DNA of 64,000 bases from Rhodoferax aquaticus (GTDB lineage Bacteria > Pseudomonadota > Gammaproteobacteria > Burkholderiales > Burkholderiaceae_C), in contig NZ_CP036282.1 of the NCBI RefSeq assembly GCF_006974105.1, forward strand, positions 3,906,001 to 3,970,000. Direction: 5' to 3'. The notes beneath the pieces are model-generated. The model had not been told where the DNA came from. It saw only the letters and a list, made by a program, of their open reading frames with translations, and searched no databases. Shown here piece after piece: positions 1-7,119 of this stretch (the stretch's first letter is position 1; each line of letters opens with the position of its first letter). A program made the translations under genes and the position numbers.

Positions 1-671
1 AGTTCTATGCGGGCGGCAATGTGTACTGCGGCGATGACATGGCCCCCGAGGTGAACCGCCGCCTGAGCGCCGATCTGGCCATGGGTCGCCGTGAGTTGCC
101 CAGCCTCAAGTCCTATGTGGACAGCTTCACTCAATGGCTGGAGCACTACCACAACCAGCCGCAGGACAAGCTGGACGGACGCACACCCAACCAGGTATGG
201 AACGAGCTGCGCCCGGTGCCGGTGGAGCTGAGCATGGATGCCATTGCCCGCCCCCGCGAAGAGTGCACGGTCAGCCGCCAGACGGTGCGCCTGCACAACC
301 GCTTCTATTACGCCGAGGCCTTGGCCTTGTTCGATGCGCAGAAGCTGGACGTGGAGTACGACCTGCACCACGACAACCGCGTGTGGTGCTTCGACAAGAA
401 GGGCCGCTTCATCGTGGAAGCCAAGCTGGTCAACAAGATCGGCGTGCTGCCCACCAGCCGCCTGGAGGAAGGCCGCGACCGCCGCCTGCAGGGCCAGCTC
501 AAGCGACTGCAGCGCAAGGTGGACGAAGCCACCCGCCGCCGCGACGACCCGGTGGAAGCCACCGACCAATTTGCCGCCATCGAAGCGCTGCACCCCACCC
601 CGGCCTTGCCCACGCCCAAGGGCAATGACGTGATTGACATCGACCTTTTGACTTGGAGGAATGACAAATGA
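1..671 (+). CDS. Mu-type transposase A, C-terminal part (5' truncated by window edge)
   Basis: The frame is open from base 3 with no start, so the gene begins upstream of the window. The visible ~223 residues match the end of the transposase core, with the tract HYHNQPQDKLDGRTPNQVW that is typical of Mu/IS transposases. A small beta-barrel region (the Mu transposase C-terminal domain) and a basic helical tail rich in R/K (ERGRDRRLQ-type) follow; in MuA the tail contacts MuB and ClpX. The DDE catalytic residues would lie mostly outside the window. The enzyme binds the phage ends and catalyses strand transfer during replicative transposition. Its stop overlaps the MuB-like start by 4 bases (ATGA), indicating translational coupling. 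Confidence 0.9.
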   Translation, partial: FYAGGNVYCGDDMAPEVNRRLSADLAMGRRELPSLKSYVDSFTQWLEHYHNQPQDKLDGRTPNQVWNELRPVPVELSMDAIARPREECTVSRQTVRLHNRFYYAEALALFDAQKLDVEYDLHHDNRVWCFDKKGRFIVEAKLVNKIGVLPTSRLEEGRDRRLQGQLKRLQRKVDEATRRRDDPVEATDQFAAIEALHPTPALPTPKGNDVIDIDLLTWRNDK

Positions 672-1672
672 GCACCCCCGCCCATAGAACCCAAAACGCA
701 CTGCCTGGCATGCCCGCAGCGGCCAGCATCTACACGGACCAGGACCGGTCCAAGGTAGAGGCTGTCCTGAAGTGGCTGGAAGAAAACAAGAAAAGCCGCG
801 CCTGGCTGAGCAAGAAGGCCAGCATCCCCTCAGGCACGCTGAGCCAGATTCTGAGTGGCAAATACGTCAGCAGTCCCACCCGCCAGCTCAACCAGATGCT
901 GTCGGTGCTGGAAGTGGAAGGCGAGCGCCTGAAGGACGGCACGCCGGGCTATGTGCGTGGCAGTGTGCACAAGCTGATGGGCGTGGTGCTGGACCGCACC
1001 CGCAAGCACCAGAACTTTGGCGTGATCACCGGCTACGTGGGTGTGGGCAAAAGCCGCTGCTGCCGTGAGTACTGCGAGACCCACCCCATGACGCTCCTGG
1101 TGGAGGTCAGCCCCAACATGACACCCGGCGTGCTTATGACGGAGTTGCTGGAGCAACTGAACAACGCGGTGCCTGCAGGCCTGGACCGCAAGTTCCGCGA
1201 GCTGGTGCGTGTGCTCAAGGGCACCAACTATGTGGTGATTGCCGATGAGGCCGAGAAGATGAGCAGCAGCGCCCTGGAGCACCTGCGCCGCCTGCGTGAC
1301 ATGGCCCAGGTGGGCGTGGTGCTGGTGGGCACCGAGAAGCTGACCAACCTGATCAAGCCGCAGCACGGTCAGTTTGACCAGATTCGCAGCCGCGTTGGCA
1401 TGTGGCCAGAGACTATTCAGCGCATCAGCCGCGACGATGCCGATGACATGGCGCGCACGGCCCTTGCAGATGCCGGTGAGTTGAGCGATGAGGTGCTGGA
1501 CACGCTCTGGGCCTATTGCGATGGCAGCGCCCGTGTGCTGAATGAAAACCTGATACCGGCCGTCAAGGACTACGGCATGGGTAGCCTGCCGTTGAGCAGC
1601 CCGCTGATTGAGAAGATCGCGGCCAAGGTGCTGTTCATGGCCAAGCCCCGCGCTGAGCAGGGAGGCAAGTAA
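668..1672 (+). CDS. MuB-like AAA+ ATPase, target-DNA activator of transposition
   Basis: 334 aa, close to MuB length. Residues about 44-66 form a helix-turn-helix-like segment (WLSKKASIPSGTLSQILSG). Walker A GYVGVGKS is at about 122-129 and Walker B VVIADEAE at about 189-196. This is the MuB layout: an N-terminal DNA-binding region and an AAA+ domain that polymerises on target DNA, delivers it to the transposase and gives target immunity. It sits directly after the transposase with a 4-base overlap, and its stop overlaps the next ORF by one base. Family assignment is firm; activity is inferred. Confidence 0.92.
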   Translation: MSTPAHRTQNALPGMPAAASIYTDQDRSKVEAVLKWLEENKKSRAWLSKKASIPSGTLSQILSGKYVSSPTRQLNQMLSVLEVEGERLKDGTPGYVRGSVHKLMGVVLDRTRKHQNFGVITGYVGVGKSRCCREYCETHPMTLLVEVSPNMTPGVLMTELLEQLNNAVPAGLDRKFRELVRVLKGTNYVVIADEAEKMSSSALEHLRRLRDMAQVGVVLVGTEKLTNLIKPQHGQFDQIRSRVGMWPETIQRISRDDADDMARTALADAGELSDEVLDTLWAYCDGSARVLNENLIPAVKDYGMGSLPLSSPLIEKIAAKVLFMAKPRAEQGGK

Positions 1673-1896
1673 TGCTCGCCCTACTGCCTTACACCCCACC
1701 CGTGTTCCACACCACAGGCCAGACCGTGCAGCTCAAGCGCTGCCATGTAGTGATCAAGATGCCCGATGGCTCGCGTGGCGATCACACAGGCCTGTACCCC
1801 AATAGCTGGGATGCCTTGGACCGCGCCATTGAACTCTTCCCAGAAGCCCTGGTGGTGAGCGTGACGGTAGCCCGTGGCCGGAGGGCTGCAGCATGA
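1672..1896 (+). CDS. small hypothetical phage early protein
   Basis: 74 aa, not recognised. It has an N-terminal strand-rich stretch (LKRCHVVIKMPDGSRG) and a helix around DALDRAIELFP. No signal peptide or membrane segment. The ATG overlaps the end of the MuB-like gene and its own stop overlaps the next ORF, so it is part of one translationally coupled early operon. Coding is supported by tight packing between known genes rather than by homology. A role in early replication or host take-over would be a guess. Confidence 0.65.
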   Translation: MLALLPYTPPVFHTTGQTVQLKRCHVVIKMPDGSRGDHTGLYPNSWDALDRAIELFPEALVVSVTVARGRRAAA

Positions 1897-2129
1897 CTCA
1901 AACCACTCCAATCCGCGCCACTTCCCGTACGCCACGCACCTGCCTGGAGCTGGGCCTGTGCCAGAACCGCAAGCCCGCCTGTGCCGACTGCGAGGTGCGT
2001 CCCATGCCCTTTGCTCCTGGTGTGATTGATGGCCCCTACCGTCGCCAGTCGCCGGTACGTGCATTTATGGGCAAAGCCAATGCGGCCATGGCCGATGTCG
2101 CAGCCTGGCTGATGGGGCCGCACCCATGA
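1893..2129 (+). CDS. small cysteine-containing hypothetical phage protein
   Basis: 78 aa, not recognised. Four cysteines at about residues 17, 23, 30 and 33 (C-x5-C-x6-C-x2-C) could bind a metal, followed by a proline-rich middle and an amphipathic C-terminal helix. It starts with ATGA over the previous stop and ends four bases into the following gene. The spacing of cysteines does not match a zinc finger I can name. Early-region position suggests an accessory role in replication or host modulation, which is inference only. Confidence 0.6.
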   Translation: MTQTTPIRATSRTPRTCLELGLCQNRKPACADCEVRPMPFAPGVIDGPYRRQSPVRAFMGKANAAMADVAAWLMGPHP

Positions 2130-2794
2130 GCGCCGCCGCATTGATCAACACCTGCCCCGTGTGTGGGGCTGAAGAAAGTATGGATGCGCTGCTCATGCGC
2201 ATGGTGGACGACGACCAGGTGCGCCGCTTGATTGCCAACGTTGTGACGATCAGCTTCCCACTGGGTAGCCAAGTGGTTCGTTACCTGCGTCTGCACAAGC
2301 CGCCCAAACAAAAACTGCGCATGGACAAGCTGGCCAAGCTGCTGGGTGAACTGGTGCCTGATATCCAGCGCACTGCTATTGAGCGCAATGGCCGCACCTG
2401 GGTGGTTGGGCCTGATGCATGGAAGGCTGCGCTGCAGGCCGTGTTCGATGCCCAGGATAAAGGCACGCTGTCCTTGCCCTTGGATGGCAATGGCTACCTC
2501 TACGCCACGCTGATGCGCATGGCTGACCGCACCGAGGCTGCACAAGAGCGCGAATCTGAAGCGGGCCGCAAGCATGGACCGACCAATGCCACTGTGACGG
2601 TCAAGGGCCAGCCCATGGCTATCGGTGATGCGCTTGACCAGGTGTACGGCGGACGTGACCCGGTGCTGGCCAAGATTGATGCAGACACCAAGCGCGCAGC
2701 GCCCATGCCTGCTGCGATACGTGAGCAGATTGCGGCCATTCGCAAGCGTGCACCCATCCCGACCAACGATTTATCAACTGAAAAAGGAAACTGA
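2126..2794 (+). CDS. hypothetical Mu-like early protein with N-terminal CxxC
   Basis: 222 aa. The N-terminus has CPVCGAEE, a half zinc-ribbon, followed by a helical domain (residues ~20-60), then a WVVGPDAWKAALQAVF segment and a charged C-terminal part containing KGQPMAIGDALDQVYGGRDP. Proteins of this general size sit between muB and gam in other transposable phages, but I cannot name the family. It overlaps the preceding gene by 4 bases and ends one base before the gam start. A role in transposition or replication is possible from position alone. Confidence 0.65.
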   Translation: MSAAALINTCPVCGAEESMDALLMRMVDDDQVRRLIANVVTISFPLGSQVVRYLRLHKPPKQKLRMDKLAKLLGELVPDIQRTAIERNGRTWVVGPDAWKAALQAVFDAQDKGTLSLPLDGNGYLYATLMRMADRTEAAQERESEAGRKHGPTNATVTVKGQPMAIGDALDQVYGGRDPVLAKIDADTKRAAPMPAAIREQIAAIRKRAPIPTNDLSTEKGN

Positions 2795-2795
2795 A

Positions 2796-3308
2796 ATGGC
2801 AACCCGTATCAAAACCAAAGCCGCAGACGCACCCCAAACCATGGCGCAGGTGCAAAGCGACATCCGCAAGATCGGCGATCTGCAGCGCGAGCATGGTCGT
2901 GTGAGTGCTGACCTCAATGACCAGGTAGCCAAGCTCACAGACGCTGCTGCACCCATGCTGAAAGACCTGCAAGAGCAGGTTGCTAGCCTGCAAAAGGGCG
3001 TGCAAATCTATTGCGAAGCCAACCGCGAAGAACTGTGCGGCAAAGGCAAGACGGCCAACCTGGTAACCGGTGAAGTGCAGTGGCGTCAGCGCCCGCCCAG
3101 CGTGAAGGTCACCGGTGTGGATGCCGTTATCGCGTGGCTCAAAAACATGGGCATGAATGCCTTCATTCGCTCCAAGGAAGAAATCAACAAGGAAGCCATG
3201 CTCAATGAGCCGGAAAAGGCCAAGGGCGTGCCTGGTGTGTCCATCGTCACTGGCGTGGAGGACTTTGTGATTGTGCCGTTTGAGGTGGATACCGAGGTGG
3301 CGGCGTGA
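2796..3308 (+). CDS. gam: Gam, host-nuclease inhibitor (Mu Gam family)
   Basis: 170 aa using the ATG at 2796, preceded by an AAAAAGGAAA ribosome site; longer upstream extensions in this frame would overlap the preceding gene deeply and lack such a site. Residues ~15-80 form a long helical coiled coil (VQSDIRKIGDLQREHGRVSA...). The Gam core follows: GEVQWRQRPPSVKV, then the IRSKEEINKEAML segment, with the C-terminal strand FVIVPFEVD. Mu Gam is a Ku-like protein that binds DNA ends and protects the linear phage genome from RecBCD-type exonuclease. It matches the family in length and motif order. The stop overlaps the next small gene. Confidence 0.92.
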   Translation: MATRIKTKAADAPQTMAQVQSDIRKIGDLQREHGRVSADLNDQVAKLTDAAAPMLKDLQEQVASLQKGVQIYCEANREELCGKGKTANLVTGEVQWRQRPPSVKVTGVDAVIAWLKNMGMNAFIRSKEEINKEAMLNEPEKAKGVPGVSIVTGVEDFVIVPFEVDTEVAA

Positions 3309-3475
3309 AGACCTTTGACCAGCTTGCACAAGCCGCCTACGAGGCACACACCAAGGAATTGCAACGGCTCATTGGGGTGAATGCACCAGCTTGGGAAAAG
3401 CTGCCACACAGTGATCGCGCTTGCTGGGCTGCTGCTGCCAAACAACTGTGGGCCGAGTTCGCTGCCATCCACTGA
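3305..3475 (+). CDS. small hypothetical phage protein with GTG start
   Basis: 56 aa (MKTFDQLAQAAYEAHTKELQ...), read from a GTG overlapping the gam stop by four bases (GTGA). It is mostly helical, with several alanines and four tryptophans (including PAWEKLPHSD and LWAEF). No family recognised. Support comes from the coupled start, uniform codon use like its neighbours, and a clean stop just before a terminator-like hairpin, making it the last gene of this early transcription block. A GTG start and short length make it easy to miss. Confidence 0.6.
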   Translation: MKTFDQLAQAAYEAHTKELQRLIGVNAPAWEKLPHSDRACWAAAAKQLWAEFAAIH

Positions 3476-3526
3476 ATCGAAATTCTCCCTGATCAATTGA
3501 GCGGTGCGGGCCGCCATTGATTTTTA

Positions 3527-3553
3527 CCCTCGGCCTCGGCCGGGGGCTTTTTT
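3527..3553 (+). terminator. rho-independent terminator after gam block
   Basis: A GC-rich inverted repeat, CCCTCGGCC then GGCCGGGGG with a very short loop, is followed directly by CTTTTTT. It lies 50 bp after the small GTG-start gene and 44 bp before the DUF2786 gene, so it should end or attenuate the transposition-gene transcript. Confidence 0.8.
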
Positions 3554-3596
3554 CAAACCTCCGTTGATGGGGGCTTGAACAAAGTGAAAGAAACGC

Positions 3597-4298
3597 ATGA
3601 ATCGAGAACAAGCCCTATCGAAGATCAAGAAGTGCCTCGCGCTGGCCAAGTCCAGCAACCCGCATGAGGCTGCCGCAGCGATGCGTCAGGCCCAAAAGTT
3701 GATGGCCGAACACAACCTGACGGAAACCGATGTCAGCCTGGCCGATGTTATGGAGGCATCTGCCCCGGCCCGGCTCAATTCCATCACGCCGTGGGAGACA
3801 ACCCTGGCCTACATGATTGCAGAGGCGTTTGGCTGCGATCACCTGTCGAAGTCCAGTCGTCACCTGACTCGTTCGCGTGACCTGATCAGAAAGCGCGACT
3901 ACGTCTTTGTAGGCATCGGAGCGGCACCGCAGGTTGCTGGCTATGCATACGATGTGTTATCGCGTCAATGTGCGCGTGACCGACTGACCCACATCCGCAA
4001 GCAGCCGAAGAACTGCAAGCCCATCACCAAGACCGCACGTGGTGATGAGTTTGCGCTTGGCTGGGTCTATGGCGTGCGCAGCCTGGTGGAAGGATTCGCA
4101 GGCACCGAGCGCAATCAGCACCTAATTGAGCAGTACATGGCAGAGCACTACCCAGATCTGGCAAGCGCTAAGGTCAAGGACCGGGCCAAGGGACGCAACG
4201 TAAGTCATAACGATTCTTGGGAGGGACGACAAGCGGGGAAGCGCGCTCAACTAAATCGTGCGGTCGGCGGGCTAGATCAAAGGGGGCTGCTCGCATGA
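3597..4298 (+). CDS. DUF2786 domain-containing phage protein
   Basis: 233 aa. Residues 5-45 carry the DUF2786 signature (KIKKCLALAKSSNPHEAAAAMRQAQKLM). A C-terminal region with several basic residues follows (DRAKGRNVSHNDSWEGRQAGKR). The domain is common in Mu-like prophages near gemA but has no assigned biochemical role that I know. It starts a new block after the terminator at 3527-3553. Its stop overlaps the gemA start by four bases (ATGA). It is likely co-expressed with gemA and the activator. Confidence 0.85.
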   Translation: MNREQALSKIKKCLALAKSSNPHEAAAAMRQAQKLMAEHNLTETDVSLADVMEASAPARLNSITPWETTLAYMIAEAFGCDHLSKSSRHLTRSRDLIRKRDYVFVGIGAAPQVAGYAYDVLSRQCARDRLTHIRKQPKNCKPITKTARGDEFALGWVYGVRSLVEGFAGTERNQHLIEQYMAEHYPDLASAKVKDRAKGRNVSHNDSWEGRQAGKRAQLNRAVGGLDQRGLLA

Positions 4299-4780
4299 GT
4301 GCAGGCAAGCCGATGAACCACACCGCCGCCATCCACGTCCTCAAGGGCCTGTTCAAGCTGCAGGAAGACGACTACCGCGCGCTCCTGGTCAACCTGGTTG
4401 GCAAGTCGAGCTGCAAGGATATGACCACGGCCGAGCAGGTGGTGGTGCGCACGCACATGGACAAGCTGGCCCAGCGCATGGGCGTACAGAAGCCAGGCCG
4501 TGCGGCCAAGCCCAAGAGCGCGGGTGCACTGCGTGAAGAGCGGCCCCAGGTGCGCAAGCTCAAGGCCATGTGGTGGGCCTTGGCCGAGGTGGGTGCTGTA
4601 GATCGCCCTGAGAGTCCGGCCGCATGCCTGCAGGCCGTGGAGGCATGGTGCAAGCGCCAAGCGTCCCACGGCAAGATCGGTCCGTTTGACGCACTGCGGT
4701 TTGCAGACACCATGCAATTGAACAAGCTGATCGAAGAGATGAAGGCATGGGGTGAACGGGTGGAGGCAAATACGCTGTGA
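4295..4780 (+). CDS. gemA: GemA-like regulatory protein (Mu gp16 / DUF1018)
   Basis: 161 aa from the ATG at 4295, which overlaps the DUF2786 stop. It contains the DUF1018 pattern: IHVLKGLFKLQEDDYRALLVNLVGKSSCKDMT near residues 13-45, and the tail RFADTMQLNKLIEEMKAW. In Mu, GemA modulates host gene expression and DNA supercoiling; the mechanism is poorly defined. An earlier in-frame start would run through the end of DUF2786 and is disfavoured. Its stop overlaps the GTG start of the downstream activator gene. Confidence 0.88.
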   Translation: MSAGKPMNHTAAIHVLKGLFKLQEDDYRALLVNLVGKSSCKDMTTAEQVVVRTHMDKLAQRMGVQKPGRAAKPKSAGALREERPQVRKLKAMWWALAEVGAVDRPESPAACLQAVEAWCKRQASHGKIGPFDALRFADTMQLNKLIEEMKAWGERVEANTL

Positions 4781-5262
4781 AATCTGCCGCCCCCATCCTG
4801 ACCATCAAGCCGGAGGCACTGCCAGAAGGCTTGCGCGAGCTGGCGCGCGTGTTGGGTGACACCGATGCACTGCGCCTGATCGGCCTGCATGGTGGTGCGC
4901 GCGTGTCGGTGCCCAAGAAGGCCCGCGAGGACCACCCGCTGCGCATGGCCTTGGGTGCTGTGGCCTTTGAACGCCTGGTGGATGAATATGGCGGTGAGAC
5001 GATTGACCTACCCAAGGGCGATGCCTACCTGCGTGAGTTGCGCCACAGCCAGGTGCGCCAATGTCGAGAGCAGGGTCTGACTGTGGATGAGACGGCGGAA
5101 GCCACGGGCTACAGCCGCAGGCATGTGATCAACATCCTGGGCGGTGACGCAAACGGGGCAGATACGTTTACCATTGATATGTTTGCAGAGCCAGATTCCG
5201 ACCCGGTAAATCACGCTGGCCAGGCAAATGACCCCTTTGGCCTGGGTTCACGCCGGGCCTGA
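4777..5262 (+). CDS. mor: Mor/C-family transcription activator
   Basis: 161 aa with a GTG start at 4777 overlapping the gemA stop. Residues ~20-65 match the Mor dimerisation region (LGDTDALRLIGLHGGARVSVP). Residues ~98-118 form the helix-turn-helix (GLTVDETAEATGYSRRHVINIL). An extra ~35-residue acidic/proline tail follows that typical Mor (~129 aa) lacks. Mor and C dimers bind imperfect palindromes upstream of middle and late promoters. Only one such gene is seen here, and a conserved palindrome lies 136 bp after its stop and again before two other late blocks, so it is the obvious candidate activator. That link is inference. Confidence 0.88.
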   Translation: MKSAAPILTIKPEALPEGLRELARVLGDTDALRLIGLHGGARVSVPKKAREDHPLRMALGAVAFERLVDEYGGETIDLPKGDAYLRELRHSQVRQCREQGLTVDETAEATGYSRRHVINILGGDANGADTFTIDMFAEPDSDPVNHAGQANDPFGLGSRRA

Positions 5263-5271
5263 TGGGTTGAA

Positions 5272-5307
5272 CCCCGTTTAAAAACGGCACAAACCCGTTT
5301 AAAACCG
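5272..5307 (+). repeat. tandem GTTTAAAA repeat with small hairpin in the mor-protease gap
   Basis: Two near-identical 14-16-bp units containing CCCGTTTAAAA follow one another; the first also forms the palindrome CCGTTT-AA-AAACGG (5274-5287). They lie in the 187-bp non-coding gap between the activator gene and the protease gene, the point at which the lysis and packaging genes are missing. A weaker hairpin, GCCCG-CCA-CGGGC (5354-5366) followed by CTGTTT, could terminate upstream transcription. Function unknown. Confidence 0.5.
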
Positions 5308-5397
5308 CTTGTGGAGCCCAGCCCGGTACATCGGGAGCCCGCAACGCCTCAAAGCCCGCCACGGGCCTGTTTCCAAACCCCTCCCTGTTCTTGATTT

Positions 5398-5428
5398 GGT
5401 GAAGCGTTTCACCATGACGTAGTTGACC
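5398..5428 (+). promoter_or_regulatory. late-promoter palindrome copy 1, upstream of protease gene I
   Basis: GGTGAA-GCGT-TTCACC at 5398-5413 followed by ATGAC and then TTGACC. The ATG inside the motif is followed by a stop within two codons, so it is not a gene start. The same 16-bp palindrome plus ATGAC occurs at 12251 and 17984. In Mu a C-dependent promoter (P-I) lies in the same place, just before gene I. Interpreted as the binding site of the Mor/C-family activator. Confidence 0.65.
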
Positions 5429-5449
5429 CTGCCCGGCAAAGTGCGGGGC

Positions 5450-6628
5450 ATGACACAAGCAAGCCTATCGGCACACCAATTCAAGGGCCTCTCCGACTGG
5501 ATCGAAGTGTTCCGCGCTGGAACGCATACCGACAGTAAGGGCCGTGGCTGCACCTTCACCGAAGCTGACCTGGATCAGATGGTGAGCAACCTGGCACTGG
5601 GCGCTGCCCCCGCCGTGCTGGGGCACCCCAAGCACAACGATCCGGCCTATGGCTGGGTCAAGCCCGAAGGTGCGAAGCGCGAGGGCGCATCCCTGTTCGT
5701 CAAGTTTGAAGACGTCAACCCGGCCTTTGCGGCCAGTGTGGACAGTGGTGCGTACCGCAATCGCTCGGTCTCGGTGTTCCAGGACAAGGACGCGGGCTGG
5801 CGTTTGCGCCACGTGGGCTGGCTTGGCGCTGCGCCCCCCGCGATTGATGGCCTGGCTCCGCTGGACTACAGCGCCGAGGTGGACGCCTATGAATTCGATG
5901 CCGAAGACTGGGACGTTGGTTATGCGTTGAGCGACACGGCCGAGTTGCTGCGTGGCCTGCGTGAACAAATGATTGCCAAGGATGGCATTGAGGCGGCCGA
6001 TGCTGCGCTGCCCAACTGGCGCATCCAGTCCATTGCGGATGCCGGTGAGCGCGTCAAGGCCGCTGCCCGCACTGAAGTCGATGACGGCCTCACCCCCTTT
6101 TCTCAACATGACAACCCAGGAGGTTCTATGTCCTTTACCCAGGAGCAGCTGGACGCTGCAGCGGCCAAGGCCCGCAAGGAAGCCGAAGACAAGGCGGCTG
6201 CCGAATTTGCGGCAAGCCAGACCGAGCTGACCCAACTGCGCAGTGAGCGTCAATCTGAACGCATTACCACCCAGATCGCTGGCTGGACTGCTGGCGGCGT
6301 GGTCACCCCAGCCGAGGTAGAGGGCCTTGCTGAATTCATGGCATCCATTGAAGGTGCTGCTGGCGAGTTCTCATTCAGCGCCGCCGACAAATCGGACGTG
6401 AAGAAGACCCCGGCCCAGTTCTTTGCCGACTTCATGGCCAAACGCAAACCCGTGGTCAAGCTGGGCAATCAGTCGAATCTGGGTGGCAATCAAGGCGCTG
6501 ACCTGGACATGAATGACGCTGGCCAGATTGCCGACCGTGCACGCCAGTACATGAAAGAACAGACCAACAAGGGTCTGACCGTGTCCCTGCCCGAGGCGGT
6601 GGCGCACGTGTCTTCTCGCACCGCCTGA
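5450..6628 (+). CDS. Mu gpI-like capsid maturation protease with C-terminal scaffold
   Basis: 392 aa from the ATG at 5450; a TTG start 27 bases earlier is possible but overlaps the promoter motif. Residues 1-150 match the Mu-type prohead protease: FRAGTHTDSKGRGCTF, PAVLGHPKHNDPAYGWV, the YRNRSVSVF segment with the likely nucleophile serine region, and the LRHVGWLGAAPPAIDGL motif. Residues ~225-390 are the scaffold region, a charged coiled coil. Both products are expected from one gene, the scaffold from an internal start. First gene of the late head block. Terminase, portal and gpF genes, normally just upstream, are absent. Confidence 0.9.
   Translation: MTQASLSAHQFKGLSDWIEVFRAGTHTDSKGRGCTFTEADLDQMVSNLALGAAPAVLGHPKHNDPAYGWVKPEGAKREGASLFVKFEDVNPAFAASVDSGAYRNRSVSVFQDKDAGWRLRHVGWLGAAPPAIDGLAPLDYSAEVDAYEFDAEDWDVGYALSDTAELLRGLREQMIAKDGIEAADAALPNWRIQSIADAGERVKAAARTEVDDGLTPFSQHDNPGGSMSFTQEQLDAAAAKARKEAEDKAAAEFAASQTELTQLRSERQSERITTQIAGWTAGGVVTPAEVEGLAEFMASIEGAAGEFSFSAADKSDVKKTPAQFFADFMAKRKPVVKLGNQSNLGGNQGADLDMNDAGQIADRARQYMKEQTNKGLTVSLPEAVAHVSSRTA
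6128..6628 (+). CDS. scaffold protein (Mu Z-like), in-frame internal start within the protease gene
   Basis: An ATG at 6128, in frame with the protease ORF, is preceded four bases upstream by a perfect AGGAGG (6118-6123), the strongest ribosome site in this region and stronger than that of the full-length gene. The resulting 166-aa product begins MSFTQEQLDAAAAKARKEAE, a long charged helix typical of capsid scaffolds. Mu encodes its scaffold Z by the same nested arrangement within gene I. The scaffold would guide capsid assembly and then be digested by the protease. Confidence 0.8.
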   Translation: MSFTQEQLDAAAAKARKEAEDKAAAEFAASQTELTQLRSERQSERITTQIAGWTAGGVVTPAEVEGLAEFMASIEGAAGEFSFSAADKSDVKKTPAQFFADFMAKRKPVVKLGNQSNLGGNQGADLDMNDAGQIADRARQYMKEQTNKGLTVSLPEAVAHVSSRTA

Positions 6629-6663
6629 TCTCAACCACAACCCTTTAACTCTCGGAGAAATAC

Positions 6664-7047
6664 ATGGCTAATCCCTTGCTGGCAGTGAACTTCATCGCTG
6701 ACGCTGCCATTTCCAATAACCGCCTGGTCAAGTTCGGCACAGGTGACCGTAACGTTGCCGTGGCTACTGCCGCCACCGATTCCATCATCGGTGTGGTCAA
6801 CGAAATGCCCGCAGGCATTGCAACCGGTGAGCGCGTTGACGTGGTTCGCGTGGGTATTGCCTGGGTGGAGGCTGGTGCCGCCATCACGCGCGGTTCCCTG
6901 ATTACCTCTGACGCTGTCGGCCGCGCGGTGACCGCTGCGCCTGCTGCAGGTGTGAACAACCGAATCATCGGGGTCGCTGATGAGTCCGCCACTGCTGCTG
7001 GTGACGTGATCCGCTTCGTCATTGAGCCTGGATCGGTCCAGGGCTAA
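6664..7047 (+). CDS. capsid cement / head decoration protein (DUF2190)
   Basis: 127 aa, beta-rich and small-residue rich. It has the DUF2190 pattern: NRLVKFGTGDRNVAVATAATDSIIGVVNE, then GERVDVVRVGIAWVEAGAAITRGSLITSDAVGRAV and a VIRFVIEPGS end. Family members bind the outside of capsids at threefold positions and stabilise them. It lies between protease/scaffold and major capsid genes, with a CTCGGAGAAA ribosome site just before the ATG. A strong stem-loop follows in the gap before the capsid gene. Confidence 0.85.
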   Translation: MANPLLAVNFIADAAISNNRLVKFGTGDRNVAVATAATDSIIGVVNEMPAGIATGERVDVVRVGIAWVEAGAAITRGSLITSDAVGRAVTAAPAAGVNNRIIGVADESATAAGDVIRFVIEPGSVQG

Positions 7048-7054
7048 AGCGAAT

Positions 7055-7075
7055 AGCCAGCCCGGTGGGCTGGCT
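7055..7075 (+). other. perfect stem-loop between cement and capsid genes
   Basis: AGCCAGCCC-GGT-GGGCTGGCT: a 9-bp perfect stem with a 3-base loop, not followed by a T run. It lies 7 bases after the cement-protein stop. Likely an mRNA stabilising or processing element that sets relative levels of cement and capsid protein; not a classical terminator. Confidence 0.6.
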
Positions 7076-7119
7076 CCACCAGACCTTTTCCAGTCCCTTT
7101 TCATATTTCAGGAGAAACC

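Noticed and set aside
830..1699. 289-aa minus-strand frame across the MuB-like gene
   Set aside because: Histidine/alanine-rich antisense shadow with no domain.
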